Assembly: GCA_020063525.1 (NCBI GenBank)
Contig: JAGUUJ010000036.1
Location: forward strand, 1 to 5,904
Direction: 5' to 3'
Length of the DNA: 5,904 bases
Source of the DNA: Candidatus Omnitrophota bacterium
Lineage (GTDB): Bacteria; Omnitrophota; Gorgyraeia; Gygaellales; Profunditerraquicolaceae
How positions within the stretch are numbered: position 1 is the stretch's first letter; every line of letters begins with the position of its first letter. The translations under genes were made by a program, and so were the position numbers. Shown here piece after piece: positions 5,850 to 5,904 of this stretch. The notes under the pieces were generated by a model. The model searched no databases. It had not been told where the DNA came from and saw nothing but the letters and a program-made list of their open reading frames with translations.

Positions 5850-5904
5850 CTATAATCGCTCTTTCCAGACAATTGCGTCTACAGGGCAAACCTTCATACA
5901 CTCA
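5850..5904 (-). CDS. C-terminus of a ferredoxin-type iron-sulfur protein (partial)
   Basis: The frame entering from the right edge reads ECMKVCPVDAIVWKERL and ends at TAG 5852-5850. CxxxCPVDAI is the second half of a CxxCxxCxxxCP motif that ligates a [4Fe-4S] cluster, and a short hydrophobic and charged tail follows. Such endings occur in stand-alone ferredoxins and at the C-termini of redox subunits, including NuoF-like or hydrogenase subunits. With only 17 residues visible I cannot choose between them. Translation continues beyond the window. Confidence 0.75.
   Translation of the reverse strand, partial: ECMKVCPVDAIVWKERL

Overview
This is a bacterial window of moderate to low GC, and every supported gene is read on the minus strand, so the description below runs from high to low coordinates. 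The taxon cannot be fixed from sequence alone. Compact, translationally coupled genes and a self-splicing intron in a tRNA would suit an uncultivated lineage such as Omnitrophota, but that is a weak guess.

Right end (5904-5591): the last residues of an iron-sulfur protein (a CxxxCP ferredoxin ending) are followed one base later by a small cysteine-containing protein of unknown function. Next comes a two-gene unit: a bactofilin cytoskeletal protein (5519-5130), with its own extended -10 promoter and strong Shine-Dalgarno site, and a four-helix YvlD/phage-holin-4-like membrane protein (5125-4748). A hairpin plus T-tract at 4651-4624 probably ends that unit.

Middle (4565-445): a DNA-maintenance and translation operon of dnaX (clamp-loader tau/gamma), recR and an ABC-F ATPase. 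dnaX and recR overlap by one base, and recR and the ABC-F gene are six bases apart. The ybaB/ebfC gene that often lies between dnaX and recR is absent. dnaX carries an A8 run forming an in-phase A-AAA-AAA slippery heptamer with a nearby -1 frame stop, so it may also make a short gamma form.

Left end (444-1): the most notable element is a tRNA-Asn(GUU) gene split in its anticodon loop by a 224-nt group I intron. The P1-P9 core can be folded by eye, including an internal guide sequence that pairs with the 5' exon, the P7 guanosine-binding helix and a terminal omega-G. Removing it restores a normal 76-nt tRNA with encoded CCA. The intron has no ORF, and its P1 loop holds a GC-rich palindrome that resembles a dispersed repeat. 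A plausible -35/-10 promoter lies just upstream. Bases 1-100 hold only an unrecognised reading frame running off the window edge.
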